Below are positions 7,581 through 16,505 of a stretch of 64,000 nucleotides of DNA, piece after piece. The notes beneath the pieces were generated by a model that saw nothing but the letters and a program-made list of their open reading frames with translations, had not been told where the DNA came from and ran no database searches. Source of the DNA: JAAYCI01 sp964370165 (GTDB lineage: Bacteria; Bacillota; Clostridia; Oscillospirales; Ruminococcaceae). A program made the translations under genes and the position numbers. The stretch's first letter is position 1; the number at the start of each line of letters is the position of its first letter. The stretch is from NCBI GenBank assembly GCA_964370165.1, contig CAYJIG010000003.1:1-64000 (forward strand), written 5' to 3'.

Positions 7581-9255
7581 CGCTTATCGACTCCTTAAGT
7601 TTTGTAAGCGCAATTTTCGTTTCGGCCGCTGTCTCACCCAGTAAAGATGCGATTTCATGCACCACTCGCATTTGTTTTTCAATAACTTTGTCTGTGGTTT
7701 CTATTGTTTTTTTACTTATTGCTTCTTTTCGCTCGTGCTCGATTGCCTGCTCTGTAACATTTCGCATTATTGCTATAAGCACCTGGTTTTGCTTGTCAAA
7801 TATTATGCTTTCATCTACATATTTGTTGTATTCGGCCATATATCTGCGCTCGTTCTTTATGGGCACGCCACTTTCACGCACTTTTATGAAGTCATCCGGC
7901 TCTAAAATTCTAATCACAGGCTCACCCAAGACATCTGCCTTATTTCTTAAATTAATCAGCTCTAAAGCAGCCGAGTTCACCCGTTGTACTTCTAAATCAT
8001 TGTTTAACACAATAATTGCGTTGGGGGAATTTTCAACTATTGTATCGGAAAAAGATTCAGACTTTTCATAAAGTGTAGGCAGGCACATCGTGAGGTCTGC
8101 CTTGCCAAAATATACTGCGGCCGCTTTTTCTCTACATGAATTATATCCACAAGATCCACAATCCAGCTCATCTTCTTTATTTTCTTTGCCCAGCTGTAGT
8201 AAAATCTTTTTTATTTCTACATCAGACGGCAAAACATTTCTAAGCTCGATAGGCTCGAAATTTTTGCGCATATATTCACTTTGTGGCATCTCAACATCGA
8301 AATCTTCATTTCCCGCACATTTGCTGATGCTCATATAATCTACAAGCGTCTTTTTACGATATTTTTCCATCACCGGGCCACCGATGCAACTGCCGACGCA
8401 AGCCGACATCTCAACAAAACATTTTGTGATTTCGCCTTTTTCAATTTCATCAAGCGCTTTCATGCAGTTGTCGACGCCGTCTACCGCTATGTATGTATAG
8501 TCTTCATTTTTGTTTTTAATACTTTTTATAATGCCACCCGTTGTTGGGAAAAATCTTGCTCTGCTTTTTTCGATGCTTTCTATCGGCTCATTTGCGTCAA
8601 TGCTGATATTTTCTTCTTTCAACCATTGCGTTAGCTCTTCAAAAGTTAATGCGACATCTACAAGACCCTCGTAATAATTCGCCTCATCTTTTTTTGCTAC
8701 ACACGGGCCTATAAAAATAACTTTCGCATCTGGACATCGCTTTTTAATATCTATAGCATGTGCCTGCATTGGGGAAACTATATCCGCCAGCCTGCCTAAC
8801 AGCTTTGGATAATATTTTTGAATCAATAGGTTTATTGAATGACATGAAGAAGTGATAAGCACGTCTCTTTGATCTCTATCAATCATATTTTGATATTCAT
8901 TTTTTACAATGGTTGCGCCTATTGCTGTTTCTTCTGCCGAATGCATGCCCAGCTGTTGTAATGCCTTTTCAATCGCATTAATGCCTGCACCTTCATAGTT
9001 TGCAATAAATGATGGCGCAACAGACGCGATAACCGGCTCGCCCGACATTATCAAAACCTTGGCGGCTTCAACACTGTTTGTTATCTCTTTGGCGTTTTGC
9101 GGACAGTTCACAAAACATTGGCCGCATAGTATGCATTCATTCCCAACAATAATTGCCTGGCCACCCGAAAATCGAATGGATTTCACCGGGCAACATCTTA
9201 TACATTTATAACAATTTTTACAATTGGATTTTTTTAGTTTTAAAAACTCTACCAT
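7573..9255 (-). CDS. Sensory [FeFe] hydrogenase with C-terminal PAS domain (group C/D-like)
   Basis: A 560-residue protein. Order of domains: two 4Fe-4S clusters (CKNCYKCIRCCP near 12-23, CILCGQCFVNCP near 41-52); an H-cluster domain with L1 TSSCHS (about 135-140), L2 GPCVAKKDE (about 183-191) and L3 EMSACVGSCIGG (about 282-293); a CGSCGYNSC...C iron-sulfur motif (about 366-391) of the type linking hydrogenase and sensor modules; a PAS domain (about 402-505); and a C-terminal helix. In L1 the first of the paired cysteines, the proton-transfer residue of catalytic enzymes, is replaced by serine, as is usual for sensory hydrogenases with low turnover. It probably senses H2 or electron pressure and acts through the SpoIIE phosphatase encoded next. 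RBS and ATG at 9255 are clear. Confidence 0.85.
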   Translation of the reverse strand: MVEFLKLKKSNCKNCYKCIRCCPVKSIRFSGGQAIIVGNECILCGQCFVNCPQNAKEITNSVEAAKVLIMSGEPVIASVAPSFIANYEGAGINAIEKALQQLGMHSAEETAIGATIVKNEYQNMIDRDQRDVLITSSCHSINLLIQKYYPKLLGRLADIVSPMQAHAIDIKKRCPDAKVIFIGPCVAKKDEANYYEGLVDVALTFEELTQWLKEENISIDANEPIESIEKSRARFFPTTGGIIKSIKNKNEDYTYIAVDGVDNCMKALDEIEKGEITKCFVEMSACVGSCIGGPVMEKYRKKTLVDYMSISKCAGNEDFDVEMPQSEYMRKNFEPIELRNVLPSDVEIKKILLQLGKENKEDELDCGSCGYNSCREKAAAVYFGKADLTMCLPTLYEKSESFSDTIVENSPNAIIVLNNDLEVQRVNSAALELINLRNKADVLGEPVIRILEPDDFIKVRESGVPIKNERRYMAEYNKYVDESIIFDKQNQVLIAIMRNVTEQAIEHERKEAISKKTIETTDKVIEKQMRVVHEIASLLGETAAETKIALTKLKESISDD

Positions 9256-9275
9256 TTCAACTTCTCCTATTGCAC

Positions 9276-9518
9276 CTAGTGTAACTTGTTAGTGATTTCT
9301 TTTTCAAAGAAATCATCCACGGTTTCAGGCGTTATCGAGAAAAACTCATCATCCACACTGATGCAAACACCTTGCTGACATTTGCTCATGCAAAACACAC
9401 CTGAAAGCTCTACTTTGTCTTCAAGACCATCTTTCTCTACTAATTGTTTCATTCTTTCCACAACTTGTCTGGACCCTTTTAAATGACATGAACTTCCGAT
9501 ACAAACTTTAATATTCAT
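9276..9518 (-). CDS. Thioredoxin-like [2Fe-2S] ferredoxin, first gene of the hydrogenase operon
   Basis: An 80-residue protein with four cysteines in the NuoE/thioredoxin-like [2Fe-2S] pattern: C-x4-C near residues 6 and 11 (CIGSSC) and C-x3-C near 43 and 47 (CMSKC). Proteins of this type pass electrons to or from bifurcating and sensory hydrogenases. It opens the operon, directly behind the promoter with the Rex operator, and is followed by the sensory hydrogenase after 20 bases. Its exact electron partner is inferred from position only. Confidence 0.85.
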   Translation of the reverse strand: MNIKVCIGSSCHLKGSRQVVERMKQLVEKDGLEDKVELSGVFCMSKCQQGVCISVDDEFFSITPETVDDFFEKEITNKLH

Positions 9519-9541
9519 ATGAATTCTCCTTTATAATTATT

Positions 9542-9593
9542 ATTGTTAATTTTTTAACAATCGTATTGTAACACGATTTCCTCGCGTTGTAAA
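9542..9593 (-). promoter_or_regulatory. Hydrogenase-operon promoter with overlapping Rex operator
   Basis: On the minus strand TTTACA (9593-9588) and TACAAT (9570-9565) are exactly 17 bases apart, placing the start near 9558. The perfect inverted repeat ATTGTTAA-TTTT-TTAACAAT occupies 9542-9561, across the start site. It matches the clostridial Rex consensus TTGTTAA-N4-TTAACAA at all 14 fixed positions. Rex is a repressor released by a high NADH/NAD ratio, so the operon should be switched on when reductant accumulates. The rest of 9519-9855 is A+T-rich; it also holds a 9-bp inverted repeat TCACATTAT/ATAATGTGA (9644-9652, 9668-9676) of unknown role. Confidence 0.85.
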
Positions 9594-9810
9594 GAGGTAT
9601 ATTTTTTATATGTGCATTATATCTAATTGTTTGAAGTAAAATATCACATTATATTGACCACTATTACATAATGTGAAATTTTTTGTTTGAATATAAGGAA
9701 ACGTCACCCTATATTGCAGTAGATTTTTTGTTAAAATTTCACTTGCAAAACCCTAAATTGCAAAAAAATTAATTCTGTGACATATAATTCTAATTTTTCC
9801 TATTTGGTTA

Positions 9811-9819
9811 TGGTATAAT
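9811..9819 (+). promoter_or_regulatory. Extended -10 promoter of the VOC/nitroreductase pair
   Basis: TGGTATAAT at 9811-9819, an extended -10 element 36 bases before the VOC start codon; no good -35 is seen, which is usual for extended -10 promoters. Confidence 0.6.
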
Positions 9820-9855
9820 ATTTACAACGTATAATATTGTTAACGGAGGTTTCTT

Positions 9856-10233
9856 ATGACATTTTTTGAACGTGAACTTCATCATATCAGCTTGTTTGTT
9901 CCAAACCTAGAAAAAGCTGCTGATTTCTACACCGGTACAATGGGCTTCAAAATAAAAGATCGATTTAAAAGTGATAGTAATGACGAATTTATTTTTATCA
10001 CAGACGGGCATGTGACATATGAACTAATTGAAAAGCCTGAATATGAAAATACCGTGATTGACCATGTTGCCTATGTATCTGAAGATATCAAGGCGGAATA
10101 TGACTATTTTAATAAGCTTGGCCTGACTACCACCCAGCTGAATCGTGCCGATTTTTTGTTTGAAAACGGTATGGCTTATTTCTTTATTAAAGGTGCCGGA
10201 AACGATAAAATAGAGTTTTGCCAAAAAATATAG
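9856..10233 (+). CDS. VOC-family (glyoxalase/bleomycin-resistance-like) protein
   Basis: A 125-residue single vicinal-oxygen-chelate domain with paired beta-alpha-beta modules: LHHISLFVPNLEKAADFYTG at the N-terminus and VIDHVAYVSEDIKAEYDYF in the middle, with a histidine opening each module and an acidic residue near the end (KIEFCQ) as likely metal ligands. The family includes glyoxalase I, resistance proteins and epimerases; the substrate cannot be inferred. ACGGAGG precedes the ATG. The nitroreductase gene follows after ten bases, so the two probably share a detoxification or redox role. Confidence 0.8.
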   Translation: MTFFERELHHISLFVPNLEKAADFYTGTMGFKIKDRFKSDSNDEFIFITDGHVTYELIEKPEYENTVIDHVAYVSEDIKAEYDYFNKLGLTTTQLNRADFLFENGMAYFFIKGAGNDKIEFCQKI

Positions 10234-10243
10234 GAGAAAAATC

Positions 10244-10747
10244 ATGAATTCAATATTCACAAGGCGCAGTGTTCGAAACTTTTTAGATAAAGAAGTGGAA
10301 CAAGACAAAATAGATAAACTTCTGCGGGCCGCTATGCAAGCACCCTCTGCAGGAAATCAGCAACCTTGGGAGTTTGTGGTGGTTACCGGTAGGGAAAACC
10401 TTGATAAACTGTCTGAGTTCAACCCTTATGCAGGCTCGCTTAAACTTGCTACCTTGGGCATTATTGTGATGGGTAGCACGCTGAGAATGAAAATGCCTGA
10501 CTATTGGCAGCAAGACTTGGGCGCCGCAACACAAAATATCCTTTTGCAGGCTACCGAAATGGGTCTTGGAAGTGTTTGGTATGGGTGCGCTCCTGAAAAA
10601 GATAGAATACAGTGGGTACAAGAGTTCTGTGAGCTTGATGCCACTTTGCTTCCTTACAGCGTCATAGGCCTGGGATATCCTAAAGATGACGAGGCTAATA
10701 AGTTTGTGGACCGCTTTGAGGCAGACAGAGTTCATTATTTGAAATAG
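10244..10747 (+). CDS. Nitroreductase-family FMN oxidoreductase
   Basis: A 167-residue flavoenzyme of the nitroreductase fold, predicted to reduce nitro compounds, quinones or flavins with NAD(P)H in the cytoplasm. FMN-contact motifs are RRSVR at the N-terminus, PSAGNQQPWEF near residues 34-44 and GLGSVWYG near 107-114. The short length is typical of the compact clostridial type without a ferredoxin domain. It shares an operon with the VOC gene and ends at a strong terminator. The physiological substrate is unknown. Confidence 0.88.
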   Translation: MNSIFTRRSVRNFLDKEVEQDKIDKLLRAAMQAPSAGNQQPWEFVVVTGRENLDKLSEFNPYAGSLKLATLGIIVMGSTLRMKMPDYWQQDLGAATQNILLQATEMGLGSVWYGCAPEKDRIQWVQEFCELDATLLPYSVIGLGYPKDDEANKFVDRFEADRVHYLK

Positions 10748-10773
10748 CTTATTTTATTTACACACATATATCA

Positions 10774-10812
10774 AAAAACCCCTGTGAAAATCATTTTCAC
10801 AAGGGTTTTTTA
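10774..10812. terminator. Terminator after the nitroreductase gene
   Basis: AAAAAACCCCTGTGAAAA pairs with TTTTCACAAGGGTTTTTT around a short loop, with T runs on both strands. Confidence 0.85.
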
Positions 10813-10843
10813 TTCTAAACAAAAGTATATCTTATCCACAAAT

Positions 10844-10875
10844 GAAAAACCTGCGTTTTTCAACGCAGATTTTTC
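10844..10875. terminator. Second hairpin, likely terminator facing the NERD-like gene
   Basis: GAAAAA-c-CTGCGTT and AACGCAG-a-TTTTTC enclose a 4-base loop, giving T tails on both strands. The remaining bases up to 11114 hold no gene I can support: a 61-codon minus-strand frame at 10891-11076 has no family resemblance and no clear ribosome site. Confidence 0.7.
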
Positions 10876-11114
10876 ATAAAAAGGGGTATCTCATTGGTGT
10901 GAGGAGGAATCATGTGCAAAAAGTAGGATGCGGCTTCCTCTCTTTGCATCTTTAGTATATTCTTTATTTACGAACTGTTTATGCTTTCCGTATGAACAAT
11001 TTGTAAAACGTAATTTTTTATGATAATTGTCCCATATATTATGATAATGTGTTTTAAATTTGTTCAAATCTATCAATAAAATGTAGGTTTTTATTCATAC
11101 GTAAAATTCAATGC

Positions 11115-11732
11115 TTATGTGTTTTTCATGGATTTTTTTATTGCATTTTCTACTGCATCAAGGTCTAAACCGCAATCGTCTAAGAACTTATCTTTACCTA
11201 GTAAATTCTTAAGATCTTTTGCCCGCATCACGCCCAGGCTACGAGGAATTCCCAGTTGTGCATTTTTATCGCCAAACACGTACACCACTTCTACCGGGAT
11301 ATTTTTTTGCTTTTCAGATATCAGCGCATTTCTAAGCGCACGCAAGGCCACAGCCGATTCTTTTTCCGGGTTTTTAAAAGTGTTTCTTTCGCCTTTATGC
11401 GTTATTTGAACCCAATTTTCATCTTCGGCTTTGCCGTATATCTCGCCGTTATATCCCAGCGATATCACGCCTAAAACACCAAAGTAACCAATAAGCACTG
11501 CGTCTAAACACACGCTGTCGCCTTTGTTTTCCATTTGCAGTGGTGCTATGTATCTAAATTGGTTTTGTCTTGCAAAGCTGCGCAGTTGCCCGATGACTTT
11601 TTCTTTGTTTGCGTCGCGTCCTTTATCCTTTTTTGTTCTATATCTTCCGTTGTACCATATCATAACCACAGCTATAAATATCACTAAAGCAGCTATGATT
11701 AAAATCAGCATTTCATTTTCCATTGTCTGCAA
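11115..11732 (-). CDS. Membrane-anchored NERD-like protein of unknown function
   Basis: A 205-residue protein with one N-terminal membrane segment (about 7-27, MLILIIAALVIFIAVVMIWY) and a basic linker, followed by a cytoplasmic domain. The stretch LDAVLIGYFGVLGVISLGYNG...IYGK...WVQ...FKNP has the layout of the NERD (nuclease-related) domain, but I see no confident catalytic set, so nuclease activity is not claimed. GAGGG stands seven bases before a TTG at 11732, making TTG the likely start; an ATG at 11723 is possible. It lies 30 bases downstream of purB on the same strand. Confidence 0.6.
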   Translation of the reverse strand: MQTMENEMLILIIAALVIFIAVVMIWYNGRYRTKKDKGRDANKEKVIGQLRSFARQNQFRYIAPLQMENKGDSVCLDAVLIGYFGVLGVISLGYNGEIYGKAEDENWVQITHKGERNTFKNPEKESAVALRALRNALISEKQKNIPVEVVYVFGDKNAQLGIPRSLGVMRAKDLKNLLGKDKFLDDCGLDLDAVENAIKKSMKNT

Positions 11733-11762
11733 CTTTTATCCCTCTTTACTTTCGGTTTACTG

Positions 11763-13199
11763 TTATACTTTCAGGCCTTCCACCTCGGCCATTATGCTTT
11801 CGTTTTCTTTTAGTATTGGGTTTATCACTTCTTTTAAAAACTCTGTCACTTGTTGCGGTGCACGGCCTGTAAACAGCCTCGCGTCTAGCATCGCATCCAG
11901 CTCATCTTTACTTAATGCGAAAGCCTCGTCTTCGGATATGCGCTGCAACAAATCGTTTGCAAGGCCTTCTTCCTTCACCACGCGTGCGGCGGCCATGCTG
12001 TGCTCACGCAAGCGTTCGTGCAACACTTGGCGGTCTCCACCTTTTTTCACGGCTTGCATCATGACGTTTTCAGTGGCCATAAACGGAAGCTCGGCCGATA
12101 CACGTGCTGCAACTACTTTAGGATATACCACAAGGCCATCGCATACATTCATCATCAAATTCAAAATAGCGTCTGCGGCTAAAAAGCCTTCCGCTATGGA
12201 AATTCGTCTGTTTGCCGAGTCGTCCAATGTGCGCTCAAACCACTGATTTGCCGATGTCATGGCAGGATTTAGGCAGTTTGCCATCACATACCTGCCCAGT
12301 GCACATATACGCTCGCTACGCATAGGGTTGCGCTTATACGGCATGGCGGAAGATCCTATTTGTTGTTTTGAAAACGGCTCTTCCATCTCTTTAAAGTTTT
12401 GTAGCAATCTTAGGTCTGTGGCAAATTTATGGGACGTTTGCGCCAAAGCAGATAGCGCCGTCAAGACCAGATAATCTGTCTTACGTGAATATGTTTGTCC
12501 CGACACCGGAACCACTTTTTCCATGCCCACTTCTTTTGCTATGTGCTGTTCTACACGGCGAACCTTGCCCTCATCGCCCAAAAACAGTTCCATAAAGCTT
12601 GCCTGTGTGCCAGTGGTGCCCTTGCTTCCAAGCAAAGCTAAATTATCAATGCGATGGCTGATTTCTTCATAGTCCATCAGGCATTCTTGAAGCCACAATG
12701 TGGCACGTTTGCCCACAGTAGTCAGCTGAGCCGGCTGTAAGTGAGTATACGCAAGTGCCGGCATATCTTTATACTGCTCGGCAAACTCGGCCAAAAGTTG
12801 CATTACTCGCAATAGCTTTGTACGCAAAAGCACAAGGCCTTGGCGCATTACTAAAATATCGGTATTATCTCCAACAAATGCACTGGTGGCACCCAGGTGA
12901 ATAATCCCCGCCGCTTTCGGACACTGTAGGCCGTATGCCCACACATGCGCCATTACATCATGGCGTACCTCGGCCTCACGCTTTGCCGCGGCTTCATAGT
13001 CGATATCGTTTATGTGCTTTTGCATTTCATCTATCTGCTCATCTGTGATAGACAAACCTTCCTTTTGCTCTGCGCGCGCCAGCGCAACCCACAGCTTGCG
13101 CCATGTGCAAAATTTATTGTCCGGAGAAAAAATGTACTGCATCTCTTTCGAGGCATACCTTGTCTCAAACGGTGATATATACCTATCTTGTTTTTCCAT
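11763..13199 (-). CDS. purB: Adenylosuccinate lyase
   Basis: Cleaves adenylosuccinate to AMP plus fumarate and SAICAR to AICAR in purine synthesis. The 478-residue protein belongs to the fumarase/aspartase superfamily: the signature SSAMPYKRNPMRSE (about residues 290-303) holds the flexible catalytic loop, and TSAFVGDNTD and YTHLQPAQ are the other conserved substrate-binding regions. The length and the KQQIGSSAMPYK context match the longer, eukaryote-like PurB subgroup found in clostridia. No other purine gene is adjacent; a NERD-like gene follows. Confidence 0.93.
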   Translation of the reverse strand: MEKQDRYISPFETRYASKEMQYIFSPDNKFCTWRKLWVALARAEQKEGLSITDEQIDEMQKHINDIDYEAAAKREAEVRHDVMAHVWAYGLQCPKAAGIIHLGATSAFVGDNTDILVMRQGLVLLRTKLLRVMQLLAEFAEQYKDMPALAYTHLQPAQLTTVGKRATLWLQECLMDYEEISHRIDNLALLGSKGTTGTQASFMELFLGDEGKVRRVEQHIAKEVGMEKVVPVSGQTYSRKTDYLVLTALSALAQTSHKFATDLRLLQNFKEMEEPFSKQQIGSSAMPYKRNPMRSERICALGRYVMANCLNPAMTSANQWFERTLDDSANRRISIAEGFLAADAILNLMMNVCDGLVVYPKVVAARVSAELPFMATENVMMQAVKKGGDRQVLHERLREHSMAAARVVKEEGLANDLLQRISEDEAFALSKDELDAMLDARLFTGRAPQQVTEFLKEVINPILKENESIMAEVEGLKV

Positions 13200-13269
13200 T
13201 CCTAATTATTACCTCCGTATATTGACGTTTTCACATATTAATATATGATTAATATAATATCATTTGTTA

Positions 13270-14415
13270 TTACATCGCTTTTTTCCATGCTGACCTTACT
13301 GCGTCTTGTGCCGTTTTTGCTATTTTTTGTGTCAACGCATTGTACCTTGTTAATCTTTTTATCTGCTCTAGCAAAATACTTAAAACCATTGAAGCCAGCA
13401 GTAAGACTAACACAATAAGAGCACCATAGCGCAAGCTAAACAGCTCGTCTGTAAAAATGCGCATAAGGGTGGTATGGGTGAAATATATATTCATGGAATG
13501 TCCACCAAGTAAGGCCAAAAAATCGCCTAATATCGGCATACTGCTGAAAGCCTCATAGCATATATAAATCAAAACCGGCGCGGCAAGGTGATACCCAAAA
13601 TAAAAACCGTTGTTCACCAGCGCAAAATTTAAGCTAATGAATAAACAAGCAAAAGCTGCCACCAAGCGCAACACTTTACTGCTAATCTTTGCGACAGCAT
13701 TGTCTTGCTTGAATAGTTTTTTTAACTTTAGCTTTTCAAACCAGTCGTTTTCAGCAAAAGCGATGCCTAAAGGCAGTAGCATCAAATGTCCCACGCCTTC
13801 GCCCAAAAGAATATACAATGGAAATGATAGAAAAAGGCAACATCCCCAGCTTATTATCCCACTTTTTTCATACCACTGTAAGAACAACGGCATGGTGAAA
13901 ATAATCAAAATGGCTATACTCATGTACCACCATTCAGGGTTCAGCGTAGGATTCCCCGATATAAAAGACAGCCCCAGCCCATCCAACAGTAAATATAACG
14001 CCCCGTAAAAGCCGGTGCCGTATACCCCGTTTGGATTAGAAAGGCCTATGCCGGTGTTGTGTAGCAAATACGATGCTGACACCGTTATCACAAACACAAA
14101 CAAAAACCCAGCCATCACCGAGATGTATCTTTTGATGATGTATACGGTTATTTGGACATCTTTATAACGCTGTGTGATGGTTTTTTTTCGCCACTTTTTT
14201 GTAGATTTTGCTATCCCAAAAGCCGACAAAAACACAAACACAGCTACACACACCTTTGCCAGCTGCGCCCCTTGATACCATAACCCTTCGCCCAATAAAG
14301 GCACAATAATTCCATATGGTTCTGATATTGCTTTATCAAAAAACAAGTGGTGGTATACCATCAAAATAATAGCCACACCTTTTGCCACTTGTGTTTCTTT
14401 TATTGAAAATGACAT
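13270..14415 (-). CDS. Acyltransferase family 3 integral membrane protein
   Basis: A 381-residue polytopic membrane protein with about ten hydrophobic segments. It opens with the family's typical KGVAIILMVYHHLFF segment, including the conserved histidine pair of acyltransferase-3 enzymes, and has FLSAFG in the second segment and GGHSMNIYFTHT near the C-terminus. Members O-acylate sugars, peptidoglycan or polymers, or carry out other acyl transfers across the membrane. No secreted SGNH domain is fused. Substrate unknown. It stands alone between purB and the helicase gene. Confidence 0.8.
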   Translation of the reverse strand: MSFSIKETQVAKGVAIILMVYHHLFFDKAISEPYGIIVPLLGEGLWYQGAQLAKVCVAVFVFLSAFGIAKSTKKWRKKTITQRYKDVQITVYIIKRYISVMAGFLFVFVITVSASYLLHNTGIGLSNPNGVYGTGFYGALYLLLDGLGLSFISGNPTLNPEWWYMSIAILIIFTMPLFLQWYEKSGIISWGCCLFLSFPLYILLGEGVGHLMLLPLGIAFAENDWFEKLKLKKLFKQDNAVAKISSKVLRLVAAFACLFISLNFALVNNGFYFGYHLAAPVLIYICYEAFSSMPILGDFLALLGGHSMNIYFTHTTLMRIFTDELFSLRYGALIVLVLLLASMVLSILLEQIKRLTRYNALTQKIAKTAQDAVRSAWKKAM

Positions 14416-14524
14416 TTTGTTACTTTCTTTTGTATTTGTAGCAGTTATGACATCATAATTTGTACATTCAATCTTTTTGTTTGTTGTTTTATCTTATTCA
14501 GTTGACAACATCACTGCTTTTGTC

Positions 14525-16297
14525 TTAATTTTTCTTTAAATATTCTTCAAAGTTTGCATATTTCACTTCGCTGGGTGCCTCTGTGCTAATAAGGCGCAAA
14601 GACGTGTCTTCCGCCAATTCTTCTTCGGAAAAATCAAAGATGCCTTTTTCATTTTTTTTGATTTGTTGTGGTGCATCTTTCTGCCTTTTTTGTGTTAGGC
14701 CATCGTTGTTTTGTCTTGGGCCTCGATTTTTTCCTTTGCTGCGCCTGGTGTTTGTGCGAGCTGTATCAAGATTTTCGTTGCTTTCAGTGGACTCATCTTG
14801 TTGTGTGCTCCATGCCGGGCGTTTGTATACTATGGCGTTTCCGCCTGTGCGGTTTTCGTACGGATTTTGTGCGTTGTTGCGCTGATTGCGCGTGTTTTTT
14901 GATTGAGGTTTTTTCGAACGTCGAGATGCATTTGCCGCAGTTGATTTACCTTGTGCCTCATTTTTATCATTGTTTTGATTTGGCTTATTGTTTCTTTTTT
15001 GGTTCCGCTTTGCATCAGCAGTAGGTTTTTTTCTGTTTTCCATTTGCTTTTCTCGAGAAGACTTTTGTTCCGGCTTCTTGTTTTTGATACTTTCTTGCAG
15101 TAACAACGACTTCTCTTTCACTTCCTTTTTAATATTTTGTATTGTTTTTTCTTTTTTATCTCCGTCATTTGCCTGCGGAGAGCTATTTTGTTTTTCTGTG
15201 ATTGAAAACCCAATCAGTTTTTCAATGCTGTCTAAATGTTCTTGTTCTTCATCACAACAGAAGCTGATAGCAATGCCTTCATTGCCTGCTCTGCCGGTGC
15301 GTCCTATACGATGTACATATGTTTCCGGCACATTTGGAAGATCGTAGTTGAAAACATGCGACAGCTGCTGGATGTCTATGCCACGTGCGGCAATATCAGT
15401 TGCTACCATCACACGTGCCGTACCGTTTTTGAACTGAGCCAGCGCAGTTTGTCTTGCGTTTTGGCTTTTGTTTCCGTGGATAGCTACCGCCGTCACATTT
15501 TCGCGTTTTAAGTCTCGCACTACTTTGTCTGCTCCGTGCTTTGTTCTGGTAAACACAAGTGCATTTGTAATATCCGGGCTTTCCAGCAAGTTTGCAAGCA
15601 GATGTTTTTTATTCTTTTTCTCAACTTTATAAAGATATTGTTCTATCTTTTCCACCGTGGTGGAGGGTGGCGTGACAAACACCTTTACCGGATTTTCAAG
15701 CAGGCTGTTTGCCAAGGTTACAATTTCTTTTGGCATAGTGGCCGAAAAAAACAATGTTTGGCGTTCTTTGGGCAAGTGACGTATCACTCTTTTAACGTCG
15801 TTCACAAAGCCCATGTCCAGCATACGATCCGCTTCATCTAATACAAAAATTTCTATATTTCCGAGTTTGATATATCCTTGCGCTATTAAGTCATTAAGGC
15901 GTCCCGGTGTGGCTACTAAAATATCCACCCCACGCTTTAACGCTACCACTTGTGGTCTTTGCCCTACGCCGCCAAAAATCACAGTGGACTTTAGCGGTAC
16001 ATGCTTTGCGTATAAATCAAAGCTCTCTTTTATTTGCAGCGCCAGTTCTCTTGTAGGAGTCAGCACCAAACAACGAATTTTATTTTTGCCTCTTTGCTCA
16101 TTCTTGCACAACCTTTGCAGTATCGGCAATGCGAAAGCGGCTGTTTTTCCTGTGCCTGTTTGTGCACATCCAAGTAAGTCTTTTCCTTTTAGCACAGGCG
16201 GAATGGCTTTTTGCTGAATTGGACTTGGTGTGGTGTATCCTGCTTGTTTCACTGCTTTCAATAGCGGAGAAATCAAAGCTAAATCATCAAAGGTCAT
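14525..16297 (-). CDS. DEAD-box RNA helicase, RhlE/CshA-like, with long basic tail
   Basis: ATP-dependent RNA unwinding in the cytoplasm, likely in ribosome assembly or RNA decay. Helicase motifs in order: Q-motif GYTTPSPIQQKAIP, motif I AQTGTGKT, Ia PTRELALQ, TPGRL, DEAD within VLDEADRMLDMGF, SAT, then in domain 2 VFTRTKHGAD, ATDIAARGID and HRIGRTGRAG. After about residue 370 comes a tail of over 200 residues rich in K, N, Q and R, which is probably disordered and RNA-binding, ending in an acidic segment. The total of 590 residues is long because of this tail. The tail coding is low in complexity but in frame throughout. Confidence 0.92.
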   Translation of the reverse strand: MTFDDLALISPLLKAVKQAGYTTPSPIQQKAIPPVLKGKDLLGCAQTGTGKTAAFALPILQRLCKNEQRGKNKIRCLVLTPTRELALQIKESFDLYAKHVPLKSTVIFGGVGQRPQVVALKRGVDILVATPGRLNDLIAQGYIKLGNIEIFVLDEADRMLDMGFVNDVKRVIRHLPKERQTLFFSATMPKEIVTLANSLLENPVKVFVTPPSTTVEKIEQYLYKVEKKNKKHLLANLLESPDITNALVFTRTKHGADKVVRDLKRENVTAVAIHGNKSQNARQTALAQFKNGTARVMVATDIAARGIDIQQLSHVFNYDLPNVPETYVHRIGRTGRAGNEGIAISFCCDEEQEHLDSIEKLIGFSITEKQNSSPQANDGDKKEKTIQNIKKEVKEKSLLLQESIKNKKPEQKSSREKQMENRKKPTADAKRNQKRNNKPNQNNDKNEAQGKSTAANASRRSKKPQSKNTRNQRNNAQNPYENRTGGNAIVYKRPAWSTQQDESTESNENLDTARTNTRRSKGKNRGPRQNNDGLTQKRQKDAPQQIKKNEKGIFDFSEEELAEDTSLRLISTEAPSEVKYANFEEYLKKN

Positions 16298-16505
16298 ATA
16301 TATCCTATCTGTTTGGGCAACATATCTGTTTGCCTATTTTTACTTTTATGTATCTTTATATCATATTTTAAACTGTTCGGTATATCAAAATTTAAACAAA
16401 ATCCGGCACTAACTACGCAAAGGTATACTTTGTGGCATTAGTATAACATATAATATAAAAAATATAAACTGTATTTCATTTTAGCTTAAATTTATATTAT
16501 TATGC

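Noticed and set aside
10891..11076. 61-codon minus-strand frame in an intergenic region
   Set aside because: No RBS, no family, and it lies just beyond two terminator-like hairpins.
11524..12246. 240-codon plus-strand frame
   Set aside because: Antisense to the NERD-like gene and purB; no motif.
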